Source of the DNA: Pseudonocardiales bacterium | GTDB lineage: Bacteria > Actinomycetota > Actinomycetes > Mycobacteriales > Jatrophihabitantaceae | Reading direction: 5' to 3' | NCBI GenBank assembly: GCA_025465405.1 | Contig: JAODNL010000016.1 | Span: 1 to 25,766, forward strand | Length of the DNA: 25,766 nt | Shown: positions 1 through 7,322 of the stretch, piece after piece | Layout: each line of letters begins with the position of its first letter | Position numbering within the stretch: position 1 is the stretch's first letter | Made by a program: the position numbers and the translations under genes | The notes under the pieces: model-generated | The model's database searches: none | Seen by the model: the letters and a program-made list of their open reading frames with translations, nothing else | Told to the model about the DNA's origin: nothing

Positions 1-1
1 A

Positions 2-1081
2 AGCGTTGATGACACTGCCGAGGAGGCGCTTCGCGGTTTCGAGCGCTTCCCCACCTGGATGTGGCGCAACACCGTGGTGTTGGACTTCGTCGGGTGGTTG
101 CGGGAGCGCAATGACCGGGTGGTCGACGAGCCGGCCAGGGCCGGCTTCTACGGGCTGGACGTGTACAGCCTCTACCGGTCGATCGACGAGGTGGTCGGCT
201 ACCTCGAACGCGTCGATCCGCGGGCGGCGGCGCGAGCCCGCGAACGGTACGCGTGCTTCGAGCAGTACAGCGGCGATGACGGCCAGTCCTACGGGTACGC
301 GGCCGCGTTCGGGGCCGGTGAGTCGTGCGAGGACGATGCGATCGACCAGCTCGTCGAGCTGCAGCGGCGTGCGGTCGCCGAGGCCAGGCGGGGCGGGCTG
401 CTGGCCGAGGACGACCTGTTCTACGCCCAGCACAACGCGCGGGTCGTGAAGAATGCGGCGGAGTACTACCGGTCGATGTTCGGCGGCCGGGTGTCGTCGT
501 GGAACTTGCGCGACCGGCACATGGTGGACACGCTCGACGGGCTCGCCGATCATCTGAGCCGAGGCCGTGGAGAGCGGGCGAAGGTGGTCGTGTGGGAGCA
601 CAACTCGCACCTCGGCGACGCACGGGCAACGGAATCGATCATGCGCGGCGAACTCAACGTGGGCCAACTCGTGCGCGAGCGGCACGCGGGCGACTGCTGC
701 TCCATCGGCTTCACGACCTACACGGGCACCGTGACGGCCGCCGACGACTGGGGCGGCCTCGCTCAGCGCAAGTGGGTCCGCCCGGCGCTCGCCGACAGCG
801 TCGAGGAGCTGTTCCACCAGGTGGGTGAGAAGGCCTTCCTGATCGCGTTCCCGCGGGCCGCGGGGGCCGCCGAGGCACTGCGCTCGGCTCGGCTGGAGCG
901 AGCCATCGGCGTCATCTACCGACCTGAGACCGAACGGCAGAGCCATTACTTCCGGGCGCGCGTGTCCGATCAGTTCGACGCGGTGATCCACATCGATGAC
1001 ACGCGCGCCCTCGAGCCGCTGGAGCGGACGGCCCGCTGGGAGGCCGGCGAGGTGCCGGAGACCTACCCGTTCGCGGTGTAG
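2..1081 (+). CDS. Erythromycin esterase family protein, 5'-truncated by window edge
   Basis: Only the last 359 codons are visible; the frame is open from base 2, so the true start lies outside the window. The fragment begins with the family-typical segment [20 protein letters not shown] and carries [11 protein letters not shown], a His-containing motif of the erythromycin esterase / succinoglycan-biosynthesis family (PF05139). These enzymes hydrolyse ester or lactone bonds through a metal-independent His/Glu mechanism, but most chromosomal members have no proven substrate and are not macrolide-resistance determinants. In actinobacteria they are often next to or fused with a phosphoribosyltransferase and an alpha/beta hydrolase; here the hydrolase follows after 23 nt, probably in one operon. 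The family call is firm, the substrate unknown. Confidence 0.85.
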   Translation, partial: SVDDTAEEALRGFERFPTWMWRNTVVLDFVGWLRERNDRVVDEPARAGFYGLDVYSLYRSIDEVVGYLERVDPRAAARARERYACFEQYSGDDGQSYGYAAAFGAGESCEDDAIDQLVELQRRAVAEARRGGLLAEDDLFYAQHNARVVKNAAEYYRSMFGGRVSSWNLRDRHMVDTLDGLADHLSRGRGERAKVVVWEHNSHLGDARATESIMRGELNVGQLVRERHAGDCCSIGFTTYTGTVTAADDWGGLAQRKWVRPALADSVEELFHQVGEKAFLIAFPRAAGAAEALRSARLERAIGVIYRPETERQSHYFRARVSDQFDAVIHIDDTRALEPLERTARWEAGEVPETYPFAV

Positions 1082-1104
1082 CTACGGCCGTCGATGGAGG
1101 ATCG

Positions 1105-1776
1105 GTGAACGCTGTCGAGCAGACCACCCAGGTTGCGGTTGCGGGAGTGTCGCTGGAGGCCGACATCGTGGTCCCGGAGAACGCTCGCGGATTGGTGCTG
1201 TTCGCGCATGGCAGCGGTAGCAGCCGGCACAGCCCTCGGAACCGTCTCGTCGCCCACGAGCTCCAGAGCGCGGGTCTGGCGACGGTTCTCATCGACCTGC
1301 TCACCGCCAGCGAGGAGCGGCGCGACGAGCTGACCGGGGAGCTGCGTTTCAACATCCGGCTGCTCGCTGATCGGGTGGTCGCAACCACCGACTGGATCGT
1401 GGCGCACGAGCCGACATCGGGTCTGGGGGTCGGTCTCTTCGGCGCGAGCACGGGTGCCGCGGCTGCGCTCGTTGCCGCGGCTGCGCGCCGCGACTCGGTC
1501 CAGGCGGTGGTCTCTCGCGGCGGACGCCCCGACCTGGCCGCAGAATTCCTGGCCCTGGTGCGGCAGCCCACGCTGCTGATCGTCGGGGAAAACGACCGGC
1601 AGGTCATCGAGCTCAACCGGACCGCGATGAGACAGCTGGGCGGCCCGGCCCAGCTCGAGATCGTCCCGCGCGCGACGCACCTCTTCGAAGAACCCGGTGC
1701 GTTGCAGGAGGTCGCCCGGCTGGCCAGGGACTGGTTCGTCCGGCACCTGAAGCCCCTGCCTCGGCCTGGCGGCTGA
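1105..1776 (+). CDS. Alpha/beta hydrolase, dienelactone-hydrolase-like
   Basis: A 223-aa protein starting at GTG, chosen because GGAGG lies at 1096-1100 with a 4-nt spacer. It has a complete alpha/beta-hydrolase set: an oxyanion-side HGSGSS motif near residue 35, the nucleophile elbow GASTG near residue 113, an acid in GENDRQ near residue 162 and a C-terminal His in ATHLFEE. The length fits small cytosolic dienelactone-hydrolase-type enzymes. It follows the erythromycin-esterase-like gene by 23 nt and is probably co-transcribed. The pairing of these two families recurs in actinobacteria; the common substrate is not known. No signal peptide is visible. The gene ends 33 nt from the stop of the convergent HxlR gene. 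Confidence 0.85.
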   Translation: MNAVEQTTQVAVAGVSLEADIVVPENARGLVLFAHGSGSSRHSPRNRLVAHELQSAGLATVLIDLLTASEERRDELTGELRFNIRLLADRVVATTDWIVAHEPTSGLGVGLFGASTGAAAALVAAAARRDSVQAVVSRGGRPDLAAEFLALVRQPTLLIVGENDRQVIELNRTAMRQLGGPAQLEIVPRATHLFEEPGALQEVARLARDWFVRHLKPLPRPGG

Positions 1777-1783
1777 AGACGAC

Positions 1784-1796
1784 CGGCCTTCGGCCG
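1784..1796. terminator. Possible bidirectional terminator hairpin
   Basis: A perfect 5-bp inverted repeat, CGGCC-TTC-GGCCG, lies in the 33-nt gap between the convergent hydrolase and HxlR stops. There is no T-tract on either strand, so only position and GC-rich stem support a terminator role. Confidence 0.35.
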
Positions 1797-1809
1797 CGCG
1801 CGGATCGAC

Positions 1810-2256
1810 TCAGGCGCGCGCCGATCGCACGGTGAGCTGGCGTCCCTCCACCGGATCGCCGCAGGCGGCGCAGTGCGTGCGCGGGACGAACTCGGCGCCA
1901 CAGGTGTGTTCCCAGACCAGGGGCGGTGGACCGTCCGTGACGTGGTCGTCGCCCCACTGCTTGAGGGCCATGATCACCGGCCGGAGCTCCTTGCCGGCGT
2001 CGGTCAGGCGGTACTCGTAGCGCGGTGGCCGCTGCGAGTACTCCTGGCGCGTCAGCACGCCGAGGTCCTCGAGCCGGCGCAGTCGCGCCGTCAGGACATC
2101 CCTCGGTGCGCCGGTGTTGGCGACGATGTCGTTGAACCGCCGCACCCCGAGGAAGAGCTCGCGGATCACCAGCAGCGACCACTTCTCGCCGATCACGTCC
2201 AGGGCCGACGCGATCGAGCAGCGGCGCGGGCTCGCCGCTCGCGTGACTGTGCTCAT
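1810..2256 (-). CDS. HxlR-family winged-helix transcriptional regulator
   Basis: A 148-aa protein of the HxlR family, which bind DNA as dimers and usually control a neighbouring detoxification or redox gene. The typical core is seen: a Cys before the first helix (PRRCSIASALDVIGEKWSLL), the recognition region RRFNDIVANTGAPRDVLTARL, and the wing YEYRLTDAGKELRPV. The conserved Cys near residue 13 is the redox sensor in some members. The C-terminus carries an extra Cys cluster, HTCGAEF followed by HCAACGDPV, which could bind a metal. ATG at 2256 is preferred over a TTG 30 nt upstream, since homologues start near MSTVTRA and GAGG lies upstream. It is divergent from the MFS efflux gene across 101 nt and is its likely repressor. 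Confidence 0.9.
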   Translation of the reverse strand: MSTVTRAASPRRCSIASALDVIGEKWSLLVIRELFLGVRRFNDIVANTGAPRDVLTARLRRLEDLGVLTRQEYSQRPPRYEYRLTDAGKELRPVIMALKQWGDDHVTDGPPPLVWEHTCGAEFVPRTHCAACGDPVEGRQLTVRSARA

Positions 2257-2279
2257 ACCGGTGATCCTCGCATAGTGGG

Positions 2280-2309
2280 TTGCCAAAACAAACTCACTCG
2301 CGTTAGCGT
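2280..2309 (+). promoter_or_regulatory. Sigma70-type promoter of the efflux operon
   Basis: TTGCCA (2280-2285), an 18-nt spacer, then TAGCGT (2304-2309), a good match to actinobacterial housekeeping promoters (TTGACA / TAnnnT). It faces the MFS gene, with an expected transcript start near 2316 and a leader of about 40 nt. The -10 box is bracketed by the arms of the palindrome described separately. Confidence 0.6.
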
Positions 2310-2339
2310 ACGGGCGCGAGTTCGGAAATCCAACTCACT
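2291..2339. promoter_or_regulatory. Candidate HxlR operator: inverted and direct repeats
   Basis: Seen: an exact inverted repeat ACTCGCG (2296-2302) / CGCGAGT (2315-2321) with a 12-nt spacer that contains the -10 box of the efflux promoter; and a direct repeat AACTCACT at 2291-2298 and 2332-2339, 41 nt apart (about four helical turns). Inferred: binding of the divergently encoded HxlR protein here would block RNA polymerase at the efflux promoter. Confidence 0.5.
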
Positions 2340-2357
2340 GGCCCGGAAGGCACGGAC

Positions 2358-3800
2358 ATGACCGCGACCACCACCGAGCACGTCACCACGCGCACGCGCA
2401 CCGGCACCTCGAGCCACCGGGCCATCCTGGTCACGCTGTCGATCGCGGCGTTCATGGCCAGCCTCGACCTGTTCATCGTGAACGTCGCCTTCGCCGACAT
2501 CGGCCACGACTTTCCCGGCTCGTCGCTGTCGGACCTGAGCTGGGTGCTCAACGGATATGCCGTGCTCTACGCGGCGCTGCTCGTGCCGCTCGGCCGGCTC
2601 GCCGACCGCTACGGCCGGCTGGCCGGATTCCTCGGCGGACTCGGCATGTTCACGATCGCCAGCGCCGCCTGCGCCGCGAGCCCCAACCTGTGGAGCCTGG
2701 TGGCCTTCCGCGGGCTGCAGGCTGTCGGTGCGGCCGCCCTGACCCCGACGTCGCTGGGACTCCTGCTCGCCGCGACCCCGGCCGACCTTCGCGCCCGCGC
2801 GGTTCGCATCTGGGCGGCGATCGGTGCGCTCGCCGCGGCGCTGGGCCCGGTCATCGGTGGCGTGCTCGTCCAGGCGAGCTGGCGCTGGGTCTTCATCGTG
2901 AACGTGCCCGTCGGCGTGCTCGGCCTGCTCGCGGCGCGGCGCTACGTGCCGGACTCGCGCGACAAGGCGGTCACCCGGGTGCCGGACCTGGTCGGTGCGG
3001 CGTTCATCGCGGTCGGAATCGGTGCGGTGTCGCTGGCGCTGGTCAAGGGGCCGGACTGGGGCTGGTCGTCGCCGGCCGACGTCGCGAGCTTCGTGGTCGC
3101 CGCGATCGGTATCGGCGGGTTCTGGTTGCGGTCCGAGCGGCACCCGTTCCCGGTGGTCGAGCCGGCGCTGCTGCGTGTCCGGGCATTCGCGTGGGCCAAC
3201 GTCACCGCCGTGCTGTTCTCCGTCGCGTTCGCCGGCGGCCTGCTCGGCGCGGTGCTGTGGTTGCAGGACACGTGGCACTGGTCGGCGTTGCGCACCGGCC
3301 TGGCGATCGCCCCTGGGCCGCTCATGGTGCCCGTTTTCGCGGCGGTGTCCCAGCGCGTGGCGCACCGGGTGCGGGTGGGCCACTTGGCCGCGATCGGGTG
3401 TGCGGCATTCGCCGCCGGGACGGCGCTGATCGCCGTCAGCGTCGGCGCGCGGCCGTCCTACGCGGCGGACTTCCTGCCGGGCTGGCTGGTCGGCGGTGTC
3501 GGCGTCGGCTTCGCGCTGCCGACGATCATGTCCGCGGCGACGGCCGACCTGCCGCCCGCACGGTCGGCGACCGGATCGGCGGTGGTCACGATGGCGCGCC
3601 AGATCGGGCTGGTGCTCGGAGTCAGCGTCCTCGTCGCGGTCCTCGGCACGCCGCACGGGTACCCCGCCGTGCATGCGGCGTTCCGCCACGCCTGGTGGGT
3701 CATCACCGCGGCGTCGCTGCTCGGTGCCGTCACAGCCCTGGGGATGACACCGCGCAACCGCCCCGGTCCCGCGCAGGACGGCGATACCCTCCGGCGGTGA
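2358..3800 (+). CDS. MFS drug:H+ efflux transporter, DHA2 (EmrB/QacA) type
   Basis: A 480-aa integral membrane protein with a long hydrophobic pattern typical of DHA2-type proton antiporters. Motif A appears as GRLADRYGRL near residue 80, with the preceding D1-type motif SLDLFIVNVAF near residue 35, and motif C as LGPVIGG in TM5 near residue 167. The start ATG is backed by GGAAGG at 2345-2350. It exports small toxic molecules; the substrate cannot be read from sequence. It is divergent from an HxlR regulator with a shared 101-nt control region, and its stop overlaps the start of an isomerase-like gene (GTGA), so the two are translationally coupled. This suggests inducible removal of an aromatic or quinone-like compound (inference). 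Confidence 0.9.
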   Translation: MTATTTEHVTTRTRTGTSSHRAILVTLSIAAFMASLDLFIVNVAFADIGHDFPGSSLSDLSWVLNGYAVLYAALLVPLGRLADRYGRLAGFLGGLGMFTIASAACAASPNLWSLVAFRGLQAVGAAALTPTSLGLLLAATPADLRARAVRIWAAIGALAAALGPVIGGVLVQASWRWVFIVNVPVGVLGLLAARRYVPDSRDKAVTRVPDLVGAAFIAVGIGAVSLALVKGPDWGWSSPADVASFVVAAIGIGGFWLRSERHPFPVVEPALLRVRAFAWANVTAVLFSVAFAGGLLGAVLWLQDTWHWSALRTGLAIAPGPLMVPVFAAVSQRVAHRVRVGHLAAIGCAAFAAGTALIAVSVGARPSYAADFLPGWLVGGVGVGFALPTIMSAATADLPPARSATGSAVVTMARQIGLVLGVSVLVAVLGTPHGYPAVHAAFRHAWWVITAASLLGAVTALGMTPRNRPGPAQDGDTLRR

Positions 3801-4072
3801 AGTTCCTCGTGCTGTGGCGCATCGAGCTGTCGCTGCTCTCGCGGGAGATGGCGCAGGCGGTCGGCAAGATGGCCGACTACGGTGCGGAGCTCGAGGCGAG
3901 TGGGAACGTGGCGCTTCGCTACCACGTGGTTGGGGCGCACGGCGGGGCCTGGATCTATGAGGTCGACTCCCACGAGCAGTTCGAACGGTTACTGGCCCGC
4001 AGCCCCGTCTTCAACTTCGCCCACTACGACGTGTATCCGCTCGCCGAAATGGGTACGCCCCCGTCGACGTGA
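3797..4072 (+). CDS. Muconolactone delta-isomerase-like small protein
   Basis: A 91-aa protein starting at GTG within the stop of the MFS gene (4-nt GTGA overlap). The pattern fits the muconolactone isomerase fold (PF02426, a ferredoxin-like alpha/beta barrel): an initial strand KFLVLWRIEL, a Gly-containing middle strand (VVGAHGGAWIYEVDS), and the end EQFERLLARSPVFNFAHYDV followed by YPL, close to the family's 'DV.S..EL...L..LP.F....v.PL'. The length equals the family's about 90-100 residues. Many actinobacterial members are not in beta-ketoadipate clusters and have no known reaction; no other catechol genes are here. Tight coupling to a pump suggests a shared substrate class or a sensing role. 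Confidence 0.65.
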   Translation: MKFLVLWRIELSLLSREMAQAVGKMADYGAELEASGNVALRYHVVGAHGGAWIYEVDSHEQFERLLARSPVFNFAHYDVYPLAEMGTPPST

Positions 4073-4076
4073 TCGG

Positions 4077-4100
4077 GGAATCCGTCATTGACGGACTTCC
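4077..4100 (+). terminator. Hairpin terminator after the efflux operon
   Basis: Five nt after the stop of the isomerase-like gene lies GGAA-TCCGTC-ATT-GACGGA-C-TTCC, a 10-bp stem with a 3-nt loop and one bulged C. No T-run follows, as is common for actinobacterial 'I-shaped' terminators. It separates the HxlR-controlled operon from the XRE gene. Confidence 0.55.
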
Positions 4101-4165
4101 TCGCAGGCATCGGTAACCCCGGGGCAGCAGTCGCGTGCCCGGGGAGCCCGGACAGGGTGGTCCAC

Positions 4166-4618
4166 ATGACGATCGACGATCATTGGCCCGGCCGCCAGCT
4201 ACTGATCACGCAGCGGCTTCGCGACCGGCGCGTCGATCTCGGCCTGACGCAGAAGCAGATCGTGTCACGGCTGGCGCGCAGCGGCGTGCGCACGACCAAC
4301 CGGGCCGTGTCCAGCCTCGAGCACGGCGCCGGACTCGACGTTGCCAAGCTGCCCGAACTCGCTTCGGCCCTCGACTGCACGGTGACCTATCTCGTCGGGC
4401 TGACCGACGACCCGCATCGCTGGGAGCCCGATCGCGACCCGACGGGTCAGGTGCGCCCGACCGGCGAGTCCCGACCGGCAGGCGAGTCGCGACCGGCCGC
4501 CCGGCCCCGGCGGGCGCCGGCGTCGCCGGCGGCCGACCCGGCCCGGATCTCGTTGATCATCGGTGCCGAGATCCCAGACCGCGGTTCCCACTTCGGATTG
4601 GGGGGTAGCTCCGGCTGA
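4166..4618 (+). CDS. XRE-family helix-turn-helix regulator
   Basis: A 150-aa protein. Residues 13-80 form a Cro/C1-type helix-turn-helix: LRDRRVDLGLTQKQIVSRL, the recognition segment TTNRAVSSLEHG and the closing helix PELASALDCTVTYLVGLTDD. The start ATG follows AGGGTGG at 4154-4160; an upstream in-frame start at 4088 would place the coding region over the terminator hairpin and is rejected. Residues 92-125 are Pro/Arg-rich with an imperfect repeat (RPTGESRPAGESRPA), likely disordered. It stands 39 nt before the ABC-importer lipoprotein gene, on the same strand, so it may be co-transcribed with or control the importer. No ligand-binding domain is visible. Confidence 0.75.
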   Translation: MTIDDHWPGRQLLITQRLRDRRVDLGLTQKQIVSRLARSGVRTTNRAVSSLEHGAGLDVAKLPELASALDCTVTYLVGLTDDPHRWEPDRDPTGQVRPTGESRPAGESRPAARPRRAPASPAADPARISLIIGAEIPDRGSHFGLGGSSG

Positions 4619-4657
4619 CGCGAAGCCGCTGCCGCCGCCCGGAAGAGAGCGTCCATC

Positions 4658-5635
4658 GTGACCACCGGACCACGCTGGCTGGCCCCTGTCGCCGCGCTGA
4701 CCCTGATCGCCGCTGCCTGCGCAAGCTCGGGTAAACCGCGGACGTCGTCGATGACGCTGTACACGTGCGCGAGCGCCAACGTCGAGCAGGCGGTGGTAAC
4801 GGCATTCGAGAAGGCGCATGCCGGTGCGACCGTGAACGTGTTCCGCGCGCCGACCGGCCAGCTGAACGCACGAGTCGCCGCGGATGCCCGCTCCGGCGGC
4901 GTGAAGGCCGACGTGATCTGGGCATGCGACCCGTTGACGATGCACGGCTACGACAGCCAGGGCCTGTTGCGGGCCTGGAGTCCGACGAATGCCGCCGACA
5001 TCCCGAGTGCTTACCGCACCCCGCACTTCACCGGTATCGCCCTGCTGTACATGGTCGTGGTCGTGCACAGCGGCGCCGTCGCGCCCGTCAGCTGGGCCGA
5101 CCTGGCGAAGCCTCAGTTCCGCGGCACGGTGGCGCTGCCGAGTCCGACCTTCGCGGCCTCCGCGCTCGGCCTGCTCGGGTACTTCGCGTCGACTCCGGGC
5201 TACGGCGTCACGTACTACAAGCAGCTCAAGAGCAACGGCGCCGTGCAGGTGAATGCTCCCGCCGACGCACTGACCGGTGTCGAGCAGGGCACGTACAAGG
5301 CGGGCGTCACCCTGGCCAACGCCGCGTACACGGACCGGAAGAAGGGCTCACCGATCGAGGTCGTCTGGCCGCGACCCGGTGGCGTCGCGATCTACGGACC
5401 GATCGGGGTGACGACGAAGAAAGACGTGTCACCGCTGGGCGAGCAGTTCGCGTCCTACGCCGCCAGCGGCGCCGGGCAGAAGGTCATGGCCGGACAGGGC
5501 ACCTACGTGACCATCCCGGGTCTGGGTGGGCCGCCGCTCCCGTCCGGGGCGGCAACCGTGGCGCCCGACTGGCCGAGCCTGTTCGGCAGCTATTCGTCGG
5601 TCCTCGCGAAGTACACCGGCATCTTCGGTGGCTGA
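4658..5635 (+). CDS. ABC importer substrate-binding lipoprotein, Fe(3+)/FbpA-like
   Basis: A 325-aa extracytoplasmic binding protein of the iron(III)/thiamine/spermidine-like class. The N-terminus is a lipoprotein signal with the lipobox ending IAAAC (Cys21), so the mature protein would be anchored to the outer face of the membrane. The first mature strand (MTLYTCASANVEQAVVTAFE), the ADVIWACDPLTM hinge segment and the later LPSPTFAASALGLLGYF region follow the FbpA/AfuA layout. GTG at 4658 is backed by GGAAGAGAG at 4641-4649. It is first of a three-gene operon (binding protein, permease, ATPase) whose joints overlap. The Tyr pair that binds Fe(III) in FbpA is not clear here, so the ligand could be another metal complex or an organic compound. 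Confidence 0.85.
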   Translation: MTTGPRWLAPVAALTLIAAACASSGKPRTSSMTLYTCASANVEQAVVTAFEKAHAGATVNVFRAPTGQLNARVAADARSGGVKADVIWACDPLTMHGYDSQGLLRAWSPTNAADIPSAYRTPHFTGIALLYMVVVVHSGAVAPVSWADLAKPQFRGTVALPSPTFAASALGLLGYFASTPGYGVTYYKQLKSNGAVQVNAPADALTGVEQGTYKAGVTLANAAYTDRKKGSPIEVVWPRPGGVAIYGPIGVTTKKDVSPLGEQFASYAASGAGQKVMAGQGTYVTIPGLGGPPLPSGAATVAPDWPSLFGSYSSVLAKYTGIFGG

Positions 5636-7322
5636 ACCGGCGATCACTCATCGCGCGCGGATCGTGCCGCGCGGCGAGCAGGCGTTGGCGGCCGTCACCG
5701 TGCTCGCGATCGTCGGTCTCGTCGTGGTGCCGCTGACCCGGCTCACCTGGGTAGCCGTCGGTGGCGGCGGCTCGTCGATCATGCGCGTGCTGCGCGCTCC
5801 AGGCTTCGGGACCGCCGCGGCGCATTCGCTGGAGCTGGCGGTGCTCGTACCGCTGCTGGCCGTGCCGCTCGGCACCGGCATCGCGCTGCTGTTGCGGCGG
5901 CCGGACGTGCCGGGCCGGGGCGGGTTGCGCGTGCTCGTGGTGCTGCCGTTGCTCATCCCGCAGTTCGTGCTCGGCTACAGCTGGACCCAGGCCTACGGGC
6001 GCGCCGGGTTCACCGACGACCTCGTCGGGGTTCGCTGGACGGGGCTCAACGGCCCCGCCGGAATCGTCGTCGTGCTCGTGGTCGACGCGGCGCCGATCTG
6101 TTACCTGCTCAACACGGTGGGGTTGGCCACCCGCGCCCAACCGCAGCTGGAACTGGCCGCGCGCGCCAGCGGCGCTACCGGCTGGACCGCGTTGCGCACC
6201 GTGACGCTGCCGCTGCTGCGGCCGGTGCTCGCGGCCGAGTTCGTGCTCACCTTCGTGGCGACGCTCGAGAGCTTTGCGGCGCCACAAGTTCTCGGCACGC
6301 CGGTCGGCTATTCCACCGTGACGACCCGCCTGTACACCGACCTCGCCTTCGGCAGCGATCCCAACTCGTTCCGAGACGCGGTGACGCTTGCGCTCGGGTT
6401 GGTGCTTGTCGCCGCCGTGATCCTGGTGCCGGCCGACCTCGTCCTCGCCCCCCGCCTGGGGTCGCGCCGGACCCGGCAATCGCCGGGCGGCACCGCGCTG
6501 CGCCGCCGGAGCGCCGGCACCGCCATCATGGCCGGCCTCGTCGGTGCCTATGCCGCGTTCGCGGTGCTGCTGCCGACGATCGCCCTTGTCGCCGCGGCGC
6601 TCACCCGCGCCATCGGCCTGGCACCGACGCCGAGCAACTGGACGTTCGACAACTTCCGCGCCGCGCTGGATGCCCCGACGCGATCGGCCTTTGCCCACAG
6701 CCTGCAGCTGGCCGTGCTCGCCGCGTTTGCGCTGACTCTGCTCGGCGCGGTCCTGGCGGCGCTGGAACGCCACCGCCCGGGCCGGTTGCTCGGAACCGTT
6801 GCGATGCTCAGCTTCGCGGTCCCGGGTTCGGCGCTGGCCGTCGGCCTGCTCATCGCCTACGACCGCCGCCTCGGCGGCACGTTGACGCTGATCCTGCTCG
6901 CCTACCTCGCGAAGTTCTGGGCCCTCGCCCATCGCACCGTGTCCGGCGCGGTCGACCGCCTGCCAGCCGGCGAGTGGCAGGCGGCGCGCACGAGCGGAGC
7001 CGGACCGATCGCCGCCGTGCGGACGGTCTGGCTGCCCGCGCTCGCGCCCGCCCTCATCGGCGCCTGGTTGCTCGTCTTCGTCTCGGCGCTGCACGAGGTG
7101 ACGATGTCGAGCCTGCTGTATTCCACCGGTAGCGAGACGATCGCGGTCGCGGTGCTCAACAGCCAGGAGCTGGGAAGCATCGGCACGACGGCCGCGCTGT
7201 CGGTAACTCTCACGGCGGTCCTCCTCGCCGTGGTCGCGCCCGCATGGCTGCTGCTGCGCCTGACCGCGCGGCGCCGTGACATCCCTGCCGCGCGGAGGCG
7301 GGAGCTCGCCCATGCCTACTGA
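5628..7322 (+). CDS. ABC importer permease, fused double-domain (FbpB/ThiP-like)
   Basis: A 564-aa membrane protein that joins two homologous permease halves of about six TM helices each, as in FbpB and ThiP. Each half has an EAA loop, which docks the ATPase: ELAARASGATGWTALRTVTL near residue 185, and EWQAARTSGAGPIAAVRTVW near residue 450. GTG at 5628 is chosen because it overlaps the binding-protein stop by 8 nt and places a short cytosolic tail before the first TM helix. It ends 11 nt inside the ATPase gene, so the operon is tightly coupled. It forms the channel for the solute delivered by the preceding lipoprotein. Confidence 0.88.
   Translation: MAEPAITHRARIVPRGEQALAAVTVLAIVGLVVVPLTRLTWVAVGGGGSSIMRVLRAPGFGTAAAHSLELAVLVPLLAVPLGTGIALLLRRPDVPGRGGLRVLVVLPLLIPQFVLGYSWTQAYGRAGFTDDLVGVRWTGLNGPAGIVVVLVVDAAPICYLLNTVGLATRAQPQLELAARASGATGWTALRTVTLPLLRPVLAAEFVLTFVATLESFAAPQVLGTPVGYSTVTTRLYTDLAFGSDPNSFRDAVTLALGLVLVAAVILVPADLVLAPRLGSRRTRQSPGGTALRRRSAGTAIMAGLVGAYAAFAVLLPTIALVAAALTRAIGLAPTPSNWTFDNFRAALDAPTRSAFAHSLQLAVLAAFALTLLGAVLAALERHRPGRLLGTVAMLSFAVPGSALAVGLLIAYDRRLGGTLTLILLAYLAKFWALAHRTVSGAVDRLPAGEWQAARTSGAGPIAAVRTVWLPALAPALIGAWLLVFVSALHEVTMSSLLYSTGSETIAVAVLNSQELGSIGTTAALSVTLTAVLLAVVAPAWLLLRLTARRRDIPAARRRELAHAY

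Noticed and set aside
4088..4165. Upstream ATG/alternative start for the XRE regulator at 4088
   Set aside because: It begins inside the hairpin after the efflux operon and adds 26 residues unlike XRE proteins; ATG 4166 has a good ribosome site.
5484..7313. 609-codon minus-strand open frame opposite the permease
   Set aside because: Composition is Arg/Gln/Gly-rich without domain or hydrophobic pattern; the plus strand has a clear two-domain permease.
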